64,000 nt of DNA, from contig QCXZ01000137.1 in NCBI GenBank assembly GCA_025024175.1, positions 21,266,001-21,330,000 on the forward strand. The letters are read 5' to 3'. The stretch's first letter is position 1, and each line of letters opens with the position of its first letter. Source of the DNA: Rhyzopertha dominica (Eukaryota > Arthropoda > Insecta > Coleoptera > Bostrichidae). The notes under the pieces were generated by a model. The model had not been told where the DNA came from. It did no database searches and saw only the letters and a list, made by a program, of their open reading frames with translations. Positions 1 through 12,800 of this stretch are shown here, piece by piece. The position numbers and the translations under genes were made by a program.

Positions 1-653
1 GCATAAAAACAAAAAGTTCTATTATAAAAGATATTATATTGTAATATTGATATTGTTAAACAAAATTATTGTAAATTATTGACATTGGTAAATGTAATAA
101 ATTCAAACAAAATAGTTTGAAGACTGCTGTGAGTAACCTTAGTCTTCGTCACTGACTTCATTACAACATTAAACTTTTGATTAATAAACAGACGACTCAA
201 TATTTCATCATGTTTTACTATTTTTGCTAAGTATCTAGCGTGAGACAGATAATATATGACTGCTGCAATGTGTGAGCAGAATCCGACAGTGCGGCTACCA
301 TTAGCACAATTACAATATCGACTAATTCCAGAGCTGACATTCTTATTTGGTTGATAGTCAACAAAACAACAATATGTTTTTGAATTAATGCCCCTACATT
401 GCAGCTATTATATATTATCCGTCTTACGCTCAATACTTGGCAAGAATAGTAAAACCTGCTGAAATATTGGGTCGTGTGTTTATTGATCAAAAGGTTAATG
501 TTGTAGTGAATAAAGACAGTGACGAAGTCTGACGTTACTCAATCTATTTCGTTTGAAATTATTACACTTACCAATGTCGATAATTTACAATAATTTTGTT
601 CAACAAAATCAGTATTACAATATATCTTTTGTAATCGAACTTTTTGTTTTTAT
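1..653. repeat. Fold-back (long inverted repeat) element, possibly cut by the window edge
   Basis: The left arm, starting ataaaaacaaaaagttc, pairs with the right arm ending gaactttttgtttttat. The two arms stay complementary, with small indels, to a centre near position 325, so almost the whole 650 bp is one imperfect palindrome with arms of about 285-320 bp. No transposase-like reading frame is present. This is the structure of a non-autonomous fold-back element or long-TIR MITE. Its outer left end coincides with base 1, so it may extend outside the window. Open frames inside it are palindrome by-products. Confidence 0.8.
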
Positions 654-2109
654 GATACTAAAACTGAAAAAAAATTGCCTATAGTATGAAAAAACCAGAT
701 TTATTTATTCTCTTTAAACATTTTTCATACTCTTGACTATTTTAAGTAAGGTATGTCTTAATTTTCTATTTCTTATCTAGTAAAGATGTATTTTTGGTAA
801 AAAAAATAACTTTTATACATTTTTTACCATAAAAAATATAAGCGCAGAATTACAGAAATAAAATACTTTTTAATTTTTTTCGTACTGTTCCACCACTTTA
901 AAAAATCTAAAAAATTCCTGAGTATAAAAGACATTTTTTGACAAAATTTGGTGACACTTTTCAAAAAGGTTTTCGAACAAGAGATTTAAATTTTATTTCT
1001 CTCGCTAAAAATCGGCTGTTAATATAGAAATCAAAAAAAAATATTTTTTCATGCCTTTTAATCATAAGAATTCATACAAAAATAGTCATTCACTAAATTT
1101 GAATATTACGAACAAAAAAATTATAAAACCGAAAAGGTTTTTTTAAAACTTGAAAACTGCTTGATTTTAAGAACTGAAAATTTGACTGTATAATTTTTAT
1201 TTAGCACCAAAGCGATCCCCCAAGTCGCAACAAAAAAAGCTGCGGGGGCAGATTTCCCATATATATATATCCGGCTATACCCTTTTATATTTAAAGAATC
1301 ATACAAACTAATTTACGTGGCAGGCGCTACGTTCGGGTTGGAAAGAAAAAATATACCTGCTTATACCTGAGTTACAAGGTGGCCTCCATCATTATTGTTG
1401 AGAACCTCTGACGTCACGAGATACCAGTGGTAAAGCTTCTTAAACATAGTAATTCGCAGCCGTCATAGTTGACCAATCTTCCCTTTTCATACTTGTGTAA
1501 TTCAGTATGTGGATATAGTGTAGTGGTTTTTGTTAATTAAAGACATATTTTTATGTAGCGTGTGAATCAACTACTTGTAGGTACCCTACATTATAGATAG
1601 AAGTGGTAACTTATTTTTCAACAAAAAGTAATTATAATGCCCACCACCTCAACTGAAAATTCTAAAGAACAGAAAAAAGTAAAATGATATGCAGAATTGT
1701 CATTCAAATTGAGCAATTATAGGGAAAGATATCGTGAGTTAAACAAACATAGTACACTGACTAATAACAAACTTGTACCAGAATGGCGAATTGTCGGAGC
1801 CTGCCAGAGAAAATTTTCGGATGTCACTATCTAACAACGAAATGCAAGATCCAGGTACCTTAGGAAAAATAGTATATTTTGCCTGTAATGGTTTAATCAA
1901 CATGAAATTCAGCAGAGTTGTATTTAAGGTATAGGAAATGAACTGGCGAAGTCAAAAGTTTATTTGATAGTTTAGTTGCACATGAGAAAAACTGAAAAGG
2001 GTTCAAGTTCCGCCATAGGTGTTTGTGTATGTCCATTTATATATGTATCTATATTATATAATTTATCAATAAAGAATTACAAAAAATAATGAACGGGCTA
2101 ATTGTCACA
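654..2109. other. AT-rich non-coding stretch
   Basis: No supported gene was seen. An ATG at 1637 opens a short frame (MPTTSTENSKEQKK...) that meets a stop after about 16 codons. A similar-looking frame then continues with a charged segment (YRERYRELNKH) before further stops. It could be a decayed transposon-borne ORF, but I do not recognise it. The rest is A/T-rich with homopolymer runs. Confidence 0.4.
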
Positions 2110-2860
2110 TAGGCAGGGCCAATAACAAGTAGTTCTTCACTTTCAAACTCTAGAATGTTCACATCGATTGAATAGAAATGAAGCTATATAGATTTTAAAA
2201 TGGCATTAATCTAAATTATGTGCAAAGCAAGTGCCACTGGAAACTTAAAATTCGTAAAACAACCGAGTTTTCACTCCAAATCATTTAAGTACTAGCTTCT
2301 GGGGGTCCCTATAAACTATCTTTACAACATGTATAAGCTTGAACTATTTCCTATGTTTAGGAAAAAAGTTGTTTGGCAAAGGAATTTTTTTGGGCAGTTT
2401 CTTCTTGGAAATTGCGAATTGGACCGTCAGGATGAANTAGGCAAAAAATCTATTCCAACGGAGGATTATCAGACTGTCTTTAGAATAGGACACTGGGGAG
2501 CTGTGAATGTGGTTAAAAATCTACAGAAGCTTTTGTTCAAATTTATAAAGGCTACAGAAAAATTTGTGCCTTATGGATTTCAAAAGAAAACTTGGCTGTT
2601 TTACAAATTTAACATTTCCAGTGGCATGCTTTGCATATAGTTTAATTCAATTTCTCGTTTGAGAAATAGAGATTCTGGTCAATTTGGGCGGTACAACCAG
2701 CTCAAAACTTAAAGTGACTGACCAATACATAAACGTAGTCTTGATTGCCATTGTAAAATCGGCAAAGCTTCGTTTCAATTTGATCGATGTGAACATTCCA
2801 AAGATTGAAATTGTAGAGCTTCACCTGTTACTGGCATTTACGAACAACACGGTTATGTTC
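2110..2860. repeat. Fold-back inverted-repeat element
   Basis: The segment around 2150-2270 (gaatgttcacatcgatt, then gtgccactggaaact) is found inverted at about 2590-2810 (ccagtggcatgctttgc, then gatcgatgtgaacattc). Arms of roughly 300 bp flank a centre near 2440-2480. The open frame at 2329-2640 lies inside the palindrome, contains an ambiguous base and matches no family I know, so I do not call it a gene. Confidence 0.7.
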
Positions 2861-2950
2861 TGAAAATATGTTTTATAAATTTAGTTATTACATAAAAGTA
2901 ATGATAGTCGGGAAATGATCGATATTTTTAGCTTTTTAAGTTCCATTAAA

Positions 2951-3861
2951 AGGGGCGTTTACCTAGAGCGAATCGGGTCATTTTAAGCACCTACCGTTTT
3001 ACATTTTACCGAGTTATTCGAAACTTTTTCGAAGTGAAATTTCGAGATGGCAATGACAAAAGATGTAGCTACAACGTAGAGTACGAGTTTTTTCTGAATT
3101 TGGTACGGTAATGTAAATATTTGTTGTTATATTTTGCTTAAAAACGCGTATTTTTGGCGAACTATTTCTCGAAAACTAAGGCACATAAACGAAAAATTCG
3201 AACTCCACGTTGTAGCTACATATTTCTTTGTACACTACCAAAAACATGAGCACGGTAAATGAGTAAAAACATTCAAAAAATCTAAAACCGCAAACCCTTT
3301 CGCACGAGTCCGTCAAGAGAGCGGAATACGAATGCCCATCCCCACCAGATCCGTCGCGTGGTATCCAGAGAACAGTGAGGCTAAGATACAAACCTGTCGG
3401 GAATGATCGTGTGGTATACGATTCATTCCGATATGACCGGATTACTAAGCTTTTATGTCTAAATACATGTGACAAGTTTAATGTTAAAAGCCTTTTCATA
3501 TTAATTTACTGTCTGCCGAAGCAATGGGGAGGCGGAATGAAAATTATTATAAAAGTTCCTCCAGAAATCATAGTCGACATGCAGTTAGAATGAAATGTTA
3601 TATAGTTAATATTTACAGAAATAAATGGGTTATTCCATATTTTGAATAACCTGGTATAATATCATAGTAAGTTACTAATATCATGCGTACTTTTTTATGC
3701 ACACGCTACAGTCAGCAATTTTCCGAATATTAGTTTNGCCCGTCTGATCTTTGCGTGATTTCAACCTATCGGCTACCATCTTACGTCCCATGTCCCGCTG
3801 GTAATATGGATTGCATAGTTTACATTTTGCCCGATCGCTCCAAGTAAATGCCCCTCTTAAA
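2951..3861. repeat. Dispersed repeat, copy 1 (second copy at 33251-34095)
   Basis: The stretch runs from a ggggcgtttaccta start to an aaatgcccctcttaaa end. It is repeated in the same orientation at 33251-34095 with high identity and a few deletions. Inside, a segment near 3060-3090 (gatgtagctacaacgtag) is repeated inverted near 3200-3220, giving a short internal hairpin. No protein similarity was recognised. This is probably a non-autonomous element of unknown class. Confidence 0.75.
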
Positions 3862-4604
3862 CTATCTAACAAAATTTTAATTTCACCAGTTACTTTCCCA
3901 TACTTTATTGTATAACTCTGCTGAATTTCATATGGATTAGACCCTTGTGTATTCATATTATGAATATACAAACAATAGTGATATCATCAAAGTATGCAGA
4001 AAAAGTGACAGTGTCACAGCAAATTGTAAGAAAACTGTTCCAGAACACAGCGTAACCACTTAATGTGTATCTTAAAATATTCTAACACAATCTATCCTGT
4101 GTTACTCTACTGCAGCTTACAATAAAGAACTATTGTGGGGACGGTTTCATTTTTTGTTCGACACTAATAAAGTCATACTATTTTAAAATTCTTATAAGGT
4201 CATAAGTTCCCTTTCCGTCTGTAGATAATAACACAAAATTGATCTAGACCAATGTTACTTCACACAAATTCCACTAACATTAAGTTAAATTTAGTTATTT
4301 TGTCTCCAGATGCTATTTAGGTATTTGGTATCATATAAAAGTAAAAGGAACATATACAGGACATAATAAATATTCTTATAATAGATTTTTCAGAATTGTA
4401 ATAACAAAGTTTGGTCCTAATTACAATAACCGGCTGTTTATTATCCACACTATTTAAATCACTCACTGATACGTAATCATCACTTATATAAAGGAACGCA
4501 AAGATTTAACAAAAGCATATGCATCAGCCTTGACCCATATCGAAAAGTTCATAAAACTAACCAAATGAATGTTGAATGACAGTCACTGAGCAATAATACT
4601 ATTA
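3862..4604. other. 3' flank of the glucosidase II beta gene
   Basis: No gene was seen. On the minus strand an AATAAA (complement at 4437-4442) lies about 165 nt past the stop codon at 4605. It is a plausible poly(A) signal for the upstream-lying minus-strand gene. The rest is AT-rich. Confidence 0.5.
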
Positions 4605-7600
4605 TTATAATTCATCATGAACATCATCGTTGCTATCTAATCCTATTTCCCGACATGCTGCAGGAGTTATGAAATCAAATGAATATTCACAACGATTAGG
4701 TTCCGACACTGAAGTCACTTTGTGCTCACTACCACAACTAACTTGAACACGGGTCGATCGCTGGGGGCCGTTCCAACATGACTGCCCTTTCTCGAATAAC
4801 ATCACTTCATATTTGTTCTCTTCTGGACCTGCCCAGTCAGCCCATACACCTAATCTAGTTTCCAAACTGCTAGATTTGGGTTGCTGCAGGGTTTTGTCAA
4901 ATGGACACAGTTTGTAGATGTATTCATGATCCGTATACTCGAAGCACTGACCACGTAAGGTAGCGAACTCCTCATCAGAACCAAAATCTAGCTCTAGGTA
5001 TTCCTCTATGTCTTTAATTTCATTCTGGATGTCCTTCACAGCTCTCTCGGCTTTTGCATATTCATCACGTGCCGAAGCAGCCTCATCTACTAATTTCTGT
5101 GTTTCTTCATCGTATGTCAGTCCTGGCGCTGGCTCTTCTACATGTTCTTCTTCTTGTTCCTCTTCATGATCCTCACCTTCTTCGTCTTCCTCTCCTTCAG
5201 TACCTAAAAGATAATATGCTTAGATTTTGAAACTCACACGATCATTTAACTGTAACACAATCTATACTTTGATGACAGTTAAACATTATCAACTACATGT
5301 TTTAAACAATTATTTATTGTGGATAAGTAAATATTAGTAGTAAAGACTATCTATAATTGTGTCAACTGTACTCGTCAAATATTAGGGCTATTTACAAGTA
5401 AATATATATGATATACAAAGAATAAAAGCCTCTTGGCAATTTTGCAGTATACCAGTTGGAAGTTTTATTCACATGCAATTCTTTCAAATTAAATTTTAGA
5501 AATTGTTTATGCAAAGCACCAATTTTTGATTAATAATAATTCCCTTTTTTAATTATTCAAAGTACATATTCTGTAAATGTGGCATTTTTTATCAATCATG
5601 ATAACTTTCTTCTCAGTAACTGTAAACATTCTAAAGCAAAGTGCTAAATCTTTGATAAGCTTTGAAAGATCTATTTTGGTATTTAAAATTTGTAAATGAT
5701 AAATGAAACACAATCAATTAAAAATCTGAAAACTGCAAGATAAAAACATTTATAAGAAGAAATGCTAAAAGTAACATAATTATTATTCTCAGCAATAAAT
5801 GATGTACATAAATAATACTGTTCAACATGTTAACACTTAAGCTACATAAAATGTTCATATTCTTTAAATAACAATTGCCTGGATCAGTGTTCCTTATCCA
5901 AGTTTATTCGAAGGACAGATAAAATATTTCAGAATTTTATTGTGGACCAGTAGATTTAGTAATTTAATCTATTTGCATAATCTTTACATTTCTCACTATT
6001 TATTTACTATTCTACAATTTAAAAAAATGATGTAAGTACCCATGAGTAGAAAATGTAGTAGATTAAATAAAATAAAAAATAAATAAGTGAATTCAATGTG
6101 ATTGTTGTTGTTCTTTAGTGCAAACTAAAGTATCAGAATTACAGCAAACTTAAGTAAGCGTAGAGTAGAGAAGATAATAAAACGTTCATTGCTCTTACAT
6201 GAAGATTCCCTCGTTTTTATATCCGTTGAATAGTTTTTTGTCCTACACCTGATTTTATGATAATAAGTTCTTCTTCTACAGTAGTCGAACTGTTATTTTG
6301 ATTATGTATAAATGGCAAATTTCCTGCAACTGTATACATCTCATTCCAAAGCATAATATTGTTTCTTGGTGTTTCAAAATGATTTTATAATGCATTTCCG
6401 GCCAATGTCAAACTTTATTTATGAAACCACATAAAAAAATTCAAAGTTCTCTTGAATTGAATACACCACACATAGTAGCTAGACTTTGGTTATTTTCATA
6501 TCGGTTATATCCTTTTTAACTGGCAGAGTAATTATGTTATAATAATTCTGAATTTGGAAGGACTGGTGCCGGTTGTAAAACACTGACTTCGGTTATCCTT
6601 TTAACGTGTGATGTCGATTAAACAATGAGCCAAAAACAATTACGGGAATTACCAGGAAAGTTTATACTGAAAATTTCAGCTTGACAAATTATACACGGTA
6701 CGCATTCTATTTTAAAGTAGCCACATTGTTTTTTTAATAATAATTTTGCTGCAACTTAACTGAACTCTGCAATGGAATCAGTTGTCATCGCTGCAAAACA
6801 CCACAAGGCTGTAGTAAAGTGATGTTTTGTAAAAACAGAACCTATTTCAGTGGTTTACAGAGATTTAGTTTAATTTAGCAAGGATGTTATTTTTTAATAT
6901 ACAGGGTCCGCCATCTAAAACTCCCCAGGCTCGTATTTTCTTTTTTTCTTTCTTTGTTAAGATACAACCTTAAGTTATATGTCAAATTGTAGGTCTTCTT
7001 GAACTCTTTAAAAATAGCATAGTGAGTGTCAAAAATTTTTTTTGCAGATTGTAATATTTTGCAAATAAAGTTAATTTTTGTAAATATTTTTTAACTTTAT
7101 CCCATATAATAAATATTGCTCCATAGTTGGATGCCGATTTTTGTATTCTTCAATTTGTTTCATTACCATGTATCCGTAATTTTGACTCCTTAGTGAAAAA
7201 CAAGAAAAACTAGTCGCCATCATGTTCTGCTATAGGGCTGTTTACAATTTTTTAAGTGTTAGTTGAGTAGCTTATTATGGTATAAATTATGCCTACATAC
7301 CCATCGCTGCACACAAAACCCAAAAATTTTGAGTAACTTTTAAATAAATCAAGTACAAAGTTCGTTCTAAAGAGAGAGAGGCTAGAAAACGAAACCCTGC
7401 GATGAGGCTAGTTTGGTTTTCTACATTGCGCACTAGCCTCATCGCAGGGTTTCGTTTTCTAGCCTCCCTCTCTTTAGAACAAACTTTGTACTTGATTTAT
7501 TTAAAAATTACTCAAAATTTTGGGGTTTGTGTGCAGCAATGGGCATGTAGGCACAATATGTACTGTAATAAGCTACTAAACTAATACTTAAAAATTCTGA

Positions 7601-9343
7601 ACAACCCTATTTAAAGAACATGGCGGCGACTAGTTTTTCTTGTTTTTCACTAAGGAGTAAAAATTATGCATACATGGTAATGACACAAATTGTAGAAGAC
7701 AAAAGTCGGTATTCAACTATGAAGCAATATTTATTATACGGGGTAAGGTTAAAAAATATTGACAAAAATGAACTTTAAATACAAAATATGATAATCTGCA
7801 AAAAAATTTTTTGGACACCCACTAAGCTATCTTTAAAGAGTTTAAAAAGACCTACAATTTGACATAACTTAAGGTTGTACCTAAAAAAAATAAAGAATAT
7901 ACGAGCCTGCGGAGTTTTAGGTGGCGGACCCTGTAGACATATTTTTAATTAAAGGTGCTAACAAAAATTTTGAATATTTTGTTAGAATGGTAACTGCTGT
8001 NATGAGTTTTCATAATTCTCTGAACTAAATATTAATTTTCNGCTGCATATCAAATACAACTNCTTAAACAATATTGTGAGAAATGGCTACTTAAAGTTCC
8101 TACCANTCAGGCCTTTTNACTTAACAGTCACATATGTATAAGTATACAGCTGCAACAACAGTAAAAATGAAACTCATAAATTATGAAATATAACAAAACA
8201 CCTTAACTACAAAATAATAGTCACCTTCTAGTTGTTCCTCTTGTTCTTCACCTTCACCTTCTTCTCCATCTTGGGTTACAGGCGGTTTAAACAATCCTGA
8301 ATCCATCATTAAATAAGGTTTGATGTTAGACCAACATTCAGTTACAAACTTTTCTTGATCAACAGCAGTTTCACCATTCAAGAAATATTTAGCTTCATCA
8401 TCGGAAACTGAAACAAGAAATAGGTACTTACTAAAACAAATGCAAAACTAACAATTTCCTTGTTTAATTTTATATAAGACATAAGACACGTACTTTAATA
8501 AATAGGTAGTTGGTATACTTCAAGTTATTTAAACATTAAGATATTTATCTAACCTTCTCCATTCCTGTCTTTATCAAAGGACTGACGAGTTTGCAATTCA
8601 GTCAATTCTATTTTACCGTCCCTATTGGAGTCAAACTTTTCAAATGTCTCCACAGCTTCTGCCCTTTCTTTTGCTTCTTCTTCCTCTCGTTTCTTCCTCT
8701 TTTCCTCTTCCTCAATCTTTCTATATTCTTGCAAAGCAACACTCTCTAATTCTTCGGCTTCTTTCTTTAAAGCCTCTTTCTCACTCCTAACTTTTTCAGC
8801 TTCTACTTTGTTTCTTTGCAACTGAACAAGCTTTTCCTTCTGTTCTTGTTTCAACTGAGTCCCCTTTTGACTTAATTCAGCCCGAAGCTGCTTACCAGCT
8901 TTTATTAGTTGAGCCTTTTTTTGTGCTTCTTCTCTGGCACTTTTCCCCAATTCAAGGCAGTTATCGATACACTTTATATCTTTATTCGAATATTCATCAG
9001 AGCCATCACAACAATCACAAATTCCATCATTCACTCTTGACGATGGTAAATTTAATGGTTTATGGCCCGCATTTGTACAATGAAATGCACCATTGGGGCA
9101 AGCTGCCGTTCCTGGCTCATCACTAGCATCAGGACAATCACAATATTCATCATTCACCTGTGTAAAAGGTATAGTTAAGCTGCCATCAAAACAAACAAAA
9201 TCCTTTTGTGGATCATATAATGAAGCTCTGGATAAAGGAACTCCCCTCGGACGTGGTATTTCTGATAAAGTAAATTTTTCAAATACTGTAAAACTAATAA
9301 AAATAATACTACACAGTTTAAAATTGTAGCACTTCCACTCCAT
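4605..9343 (-). CDS. PRKCSH: Glucosidase 2 subunit beta (PRKCSH/GCS2-beta), 3 coding exons
   Basis: Non-catalytic subunit of ER glucosidase II, which trims glucose from N-glycans in the calnexin cycle. Coding exons (minus) are 9343-8554, 8407-8225 and 5203-4605, all with GT-AG borders and matching phases, giving 523 aa (about the size of the vertebrate protein). Visible features: hydrophobic signal region at residues ~9-22; two Cys-rich LDLa-like repeats at ~50-117 (VNDEYCDCPDASDE, VNDGICDCCDGSDE); a long charged coiled coil at ~130-235; an EF-hand loop at 238-249 (DSNRDGKIELTE); a second EF loop, DKDRNGEVSDDE, assembled across the exon 1/2 junction; an acidic Glu-rich segment; a six-cysteine mannose-receptor-homology domain at ~411-508; and a C-terminal HDEL ER-retrieval signal. 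The 3.0-kb second intron carries a palindromic transposon. Identity is firm; transcript ends are not determined. Confidence 0.97.
6902..7933. repeat. Long-hairpin MITE family A, copy 1 (TA target duplication)
   Basis: The element begins CAGGGTCCGCC and ends GGCGGACCCTG, and TA flanks both sides (6900-6901, 7934-7935). The two arms (about 6902-7403 and 7435-7933) are nearly complementary over their full ~500 bp, and the centre lies near 7419. A second copy with the same ends is at 36603-37582. TA duplication and the absence of a transposase suggest a Tc1/mariner-mobilised fold-back element. It lies in intron 2 of the glucosidase II beta gene, so a read-through pre-mRNA would contain a ~0.5-kb hairpin. 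Confidence 0.88.
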
Positions 9344-9821
9344 CTTTTCAATGCCGGCAACAAAACAAACGCAATTTTTAGATTTTTACATGGACTACGA
9401 GTGGAGCTAGCACACGACACATGCGCACAAGCAAACTTGTACAGATAACCAACAAAAGACACGTCAGTCAGTCAGTAACGCCAACCAATTACAGATAAAG
9501 TACCCCAGATTCCCAGGCAGTGAACAGCTGATTGTCAAATTTGATTTGACGTTGACATGTAATATTTGGCATCAAATCAGTTTTATTTGAGCGGTTAACA
9601 AATTATTATAAAATGCTCGCTACTACTCGCAGATTTAATAAATGAAAACTAAATCATTTCTACGCTTCTTAGTGTACTTCTTCTTTGTAACAAAATATTA
9701 TATTAGTTAATAATACGTGATAGGTAAATAAGTGATGCTTGTGCAGTGGTATATAAGGCACAAAAACAAAAAGAGTGTATAATTTCTGTACATTGTGTAA
9801 TTTCATAATATTGAATACACA
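9344..9821. promoter_or_regulatory. Shared divergent promoter region (glucosidase II beta / ADAM17)
   Basis: Only 478 bp separate the two ATG codons, so the genes are transcribed head to head. Visible motifs are CCAAT at 9485-9489 and CACGTCA at 9460-9466, which reads TGACGTG on the minus strand, the core of XBP1/ATF6-type unfolded-protein-response elements. It lies about 120 bp upstream of the ER-protein gene's ATG. A half NRF1-like site (catgcgca) is near 9419. No TATA box is obvious. Motif assignments are inference from sequence alone. Confidence 0.5.
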
Positions 9822-12800
9822 ATGCAAACTTCAGTAATGGTAATTTGTTTACTCAGTTATTGTATTTCTTTTCTGGTACAAGGTATGTACTAAATTATTG
9901 GTCTGTTGCATTTATTTTCTTATTAATTTATTTGTTTTTAGCATCAGTCCATAAGAATTTAAAATACTTTGAAACAATACATGCTGATAAGTTAAAGCAC
10001 AAAATAGTAAAAAGAGGTTTGAAAGAAAGTAGTCATCCATTCAACAAAATAAAAGAAGTAGAATTCAGTGCTTTAGGTCAGAATTTTAAATTAGTACTAA
10101 GTCCAAAGCGAGAAGTGATCCACTCAAAGTTTAAAGCATATAGTGTTGATGCAGATGGCAAAGAAACAACTATACATTTGGACCATGACAATTTTTACGG
10201 TGGGAGGGTATTTGGTGAAGTAGAATCAGATGTTAGTATGCATATTGAAGACGGAGTTTTAACTGGATCAATACACTTACCAGATGAAACTTACCATATA
10301 GAGGTAAATATACATTAGTTAAAACTTTTTGTAAAAAAATACAATACATGTATGCTAAACTGGTCATACAGTGTCCTCACTCCTCAAAATAGTTAACTTA
10401 ATGTTAATTTTTTACTTATATTTTATAGCCATCTTGGCGTCATCTACCAGATCTTGATAACCGAACGATGATTGCATACAAAGCTTCAGATGTAAAATTT
10501 AGTTGGGATTCATCCCATGTAACACCTGGGCAATTGGGACCTAAAACCTGTGGTTACGTCAAGGAAGGAGAAGAACTGGAGACAGACGAGGAAGAATTAA
10601 ATGATCATGAACAATGGACATCAGATTCTCATAGAAGTAAACGTCAGGTTGATCAGTTTGAATACACACCCACTAAAACTCGATGTCCACTTTTGTTAGT
10701 TGCTGATTATCGGTTTTTTCAAGAAATGGGTGGCAGCAACACCAAAACTACCATTAATTATTTGGTAAGTGGTTTGCTCTACTGTTTGGGCAGCTCAATA
10801 CGTAAGTTGCTTTATTATTTTAGATCAGCCTAATTGATAGGGTTCATAAGATTTATAATGACACAATTTGGCAAGATCGTCAGGAACTAGATGGTTTTAA
10901 AGGAATGGGATTTGTTATTAAAAAAATTGTTGTTCATAGCGAACCAACAAGAGTTAGAGTTGGGGAATCACATTATAATATGGTGAGAGATAAATGGGAT
11001 GTGAGAAATTTGCTAGAGGTAAGCATATTGCGTTAAGTAGGTATTTTGTTTGCACAGGTGATACATAATTTTTTGTTAATTGCATTTCACACGATACTTG
11101 TATACATGTACATTGCGTATCTACTCATAAATTAGTAGGTATACTTGAAAAAAGTTATTACTCATACCGTATATGTTATACCTACTTGTTACATCTATTA
11201 AATAATTATTATCTGAATCATCAAATATTCTATAAATAGTAGTCTTACGTTTCATTTACAATATACATTATATTGTATGTAGAGTATACAGTGAAGGTAA
11301 GTTACAAATAAATAAAAATAAAAAATAATATAAACTGGACAATTCGAATTACAAAAATAATTTCAAACAATTTATTTATAATGATTTACTGCACAAATGC
11401 AGTAAACAACAAATTTAAAAATTTCAAAATTCCAAAAGATTGCTTCCTTTTTTCTTTTGATGAAAATAATTTATTTCCTTCCATTCTTCCAAAAGACTGT
11501 TTAAAAATTTTAAGTAGATAATCTACTTAATCAAAAGTGTAATTTATCTTTATTATTTAAAAATACATTAGTTTTGTTAACGGAGTTTGTGTTAAAACAA
11601 ATTTTTTTCTGTTTCAATAATAACAATTTTATACAATAGCCGCTCACTACGACTACAGTGAGAGGCAAAGAAAGACACAAATTTATACACATGCGGCAGC
11701 TTACTTCCTTTATAATTTTGCTACAACTTGTAAAGATGTGGTAAATAAGAAAAAACAGCACTGATTTTTAAAATAAACAAACTTAACGCAGCTTAAATTG
11801 TAAACCGGCTATGAAATAGATAAAATAATGACGGTTTGCAATATACCTATACATTAGAAGGAAATCAAATAGAAAATAACATATTTAAATAAACCAATGT
11901 ATGTTTATAACATTATCACATACTTAATAACAATAAAAAAAAAACAATATCAATGTGAACTGGTATGAACATGTTTAAAATGAAAAGTAAACATCCTATC
12001 TGTACATCTGATCTCGACGACTTCAATATGGAAAAGTATTTTTTTGACAATCAGAAAATTGTATAAACAATGACTGTACAAGTATGCTTAGGCGATTTAT
12101 TACTTACATTGTTTTACCTTATTTTGGGAAGATATATTTTTGTCAGTTTTTCCCTCTTATTTATAAAATTGTTTGATTCTCATACCAGCATAAAAATAAA
12201 TCGAATATGAAAAAATGTCTAATTTATGTTCGGAACAGGGAAATTTAAATTATTTTATAAACAAATGTTTAGAAGTATTAAACAGTTCCTCAACAGTTAA
12301 TTCAAAAACATCAAAAGAACAAACGTTTTTATTAAAATATCTTCTACATCTTTAAATGTTAAAAAAAATAGGAAGGTTGAATGGGTTAAGCTATCCCTGA
12401 ATGTAAGATGGTTTTTCTTATCAAGCGCTGCTTAGCAAACCCCACAAGACATTGATTTGAGAGATTTTATCATTATGAGTCCCTAATAAATAGTAAATAA
12501 TGCTGGACTCAACGTGGTCTGGAGCAGTGTACTAATGTGTTTCAATATCCTCTTCTTCAAATTTAATATAAAACTTATTTTTGCTTTTATTTGATCTAAC
12601 AATTTATTTTCACTAGGAGGACTGCTATCAAAAATATTTTTAAAGTCGTCGAAATATACTTCAGTAGATTTTTTGTCATTAAGCACTGTGCAGTTACCGA
12701 ATATAGGTGGTTTTAAAAATTTGTACACAAAAAACATTCTGTATAGTTGTAAAAATATTACAAATGTTAAGAGTCTTTTCTACATACAACCAGAGGCTAT

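Noticed and set aside
227..490. Minus-strand frame of 87 codons
   Set aside because: It lies in the middle of the fold-back element at 1-653 and has no domain or splice context.
2329..2640. Plus-strand frame of 103 codons
   Set aside because: It falls within the inverted repeat at 2110-2860, contains an n, and matches no known family.
3176..3499. Minus-strand frame of 107 codons, similar frame at 33477-33692
   Set aside because: The similarity comes from the dispersed repeat copies. The second copy is shorter and disrupted, with no sign of protein-level conservation.
8625..9329. Plus-strand open frames opposite glucosidase II beta exon 1
   Set aside because: They are the antisense of a long, clearly coding, Glu/Lys-rich exon and show only Ser/Phe-rich low complexity.
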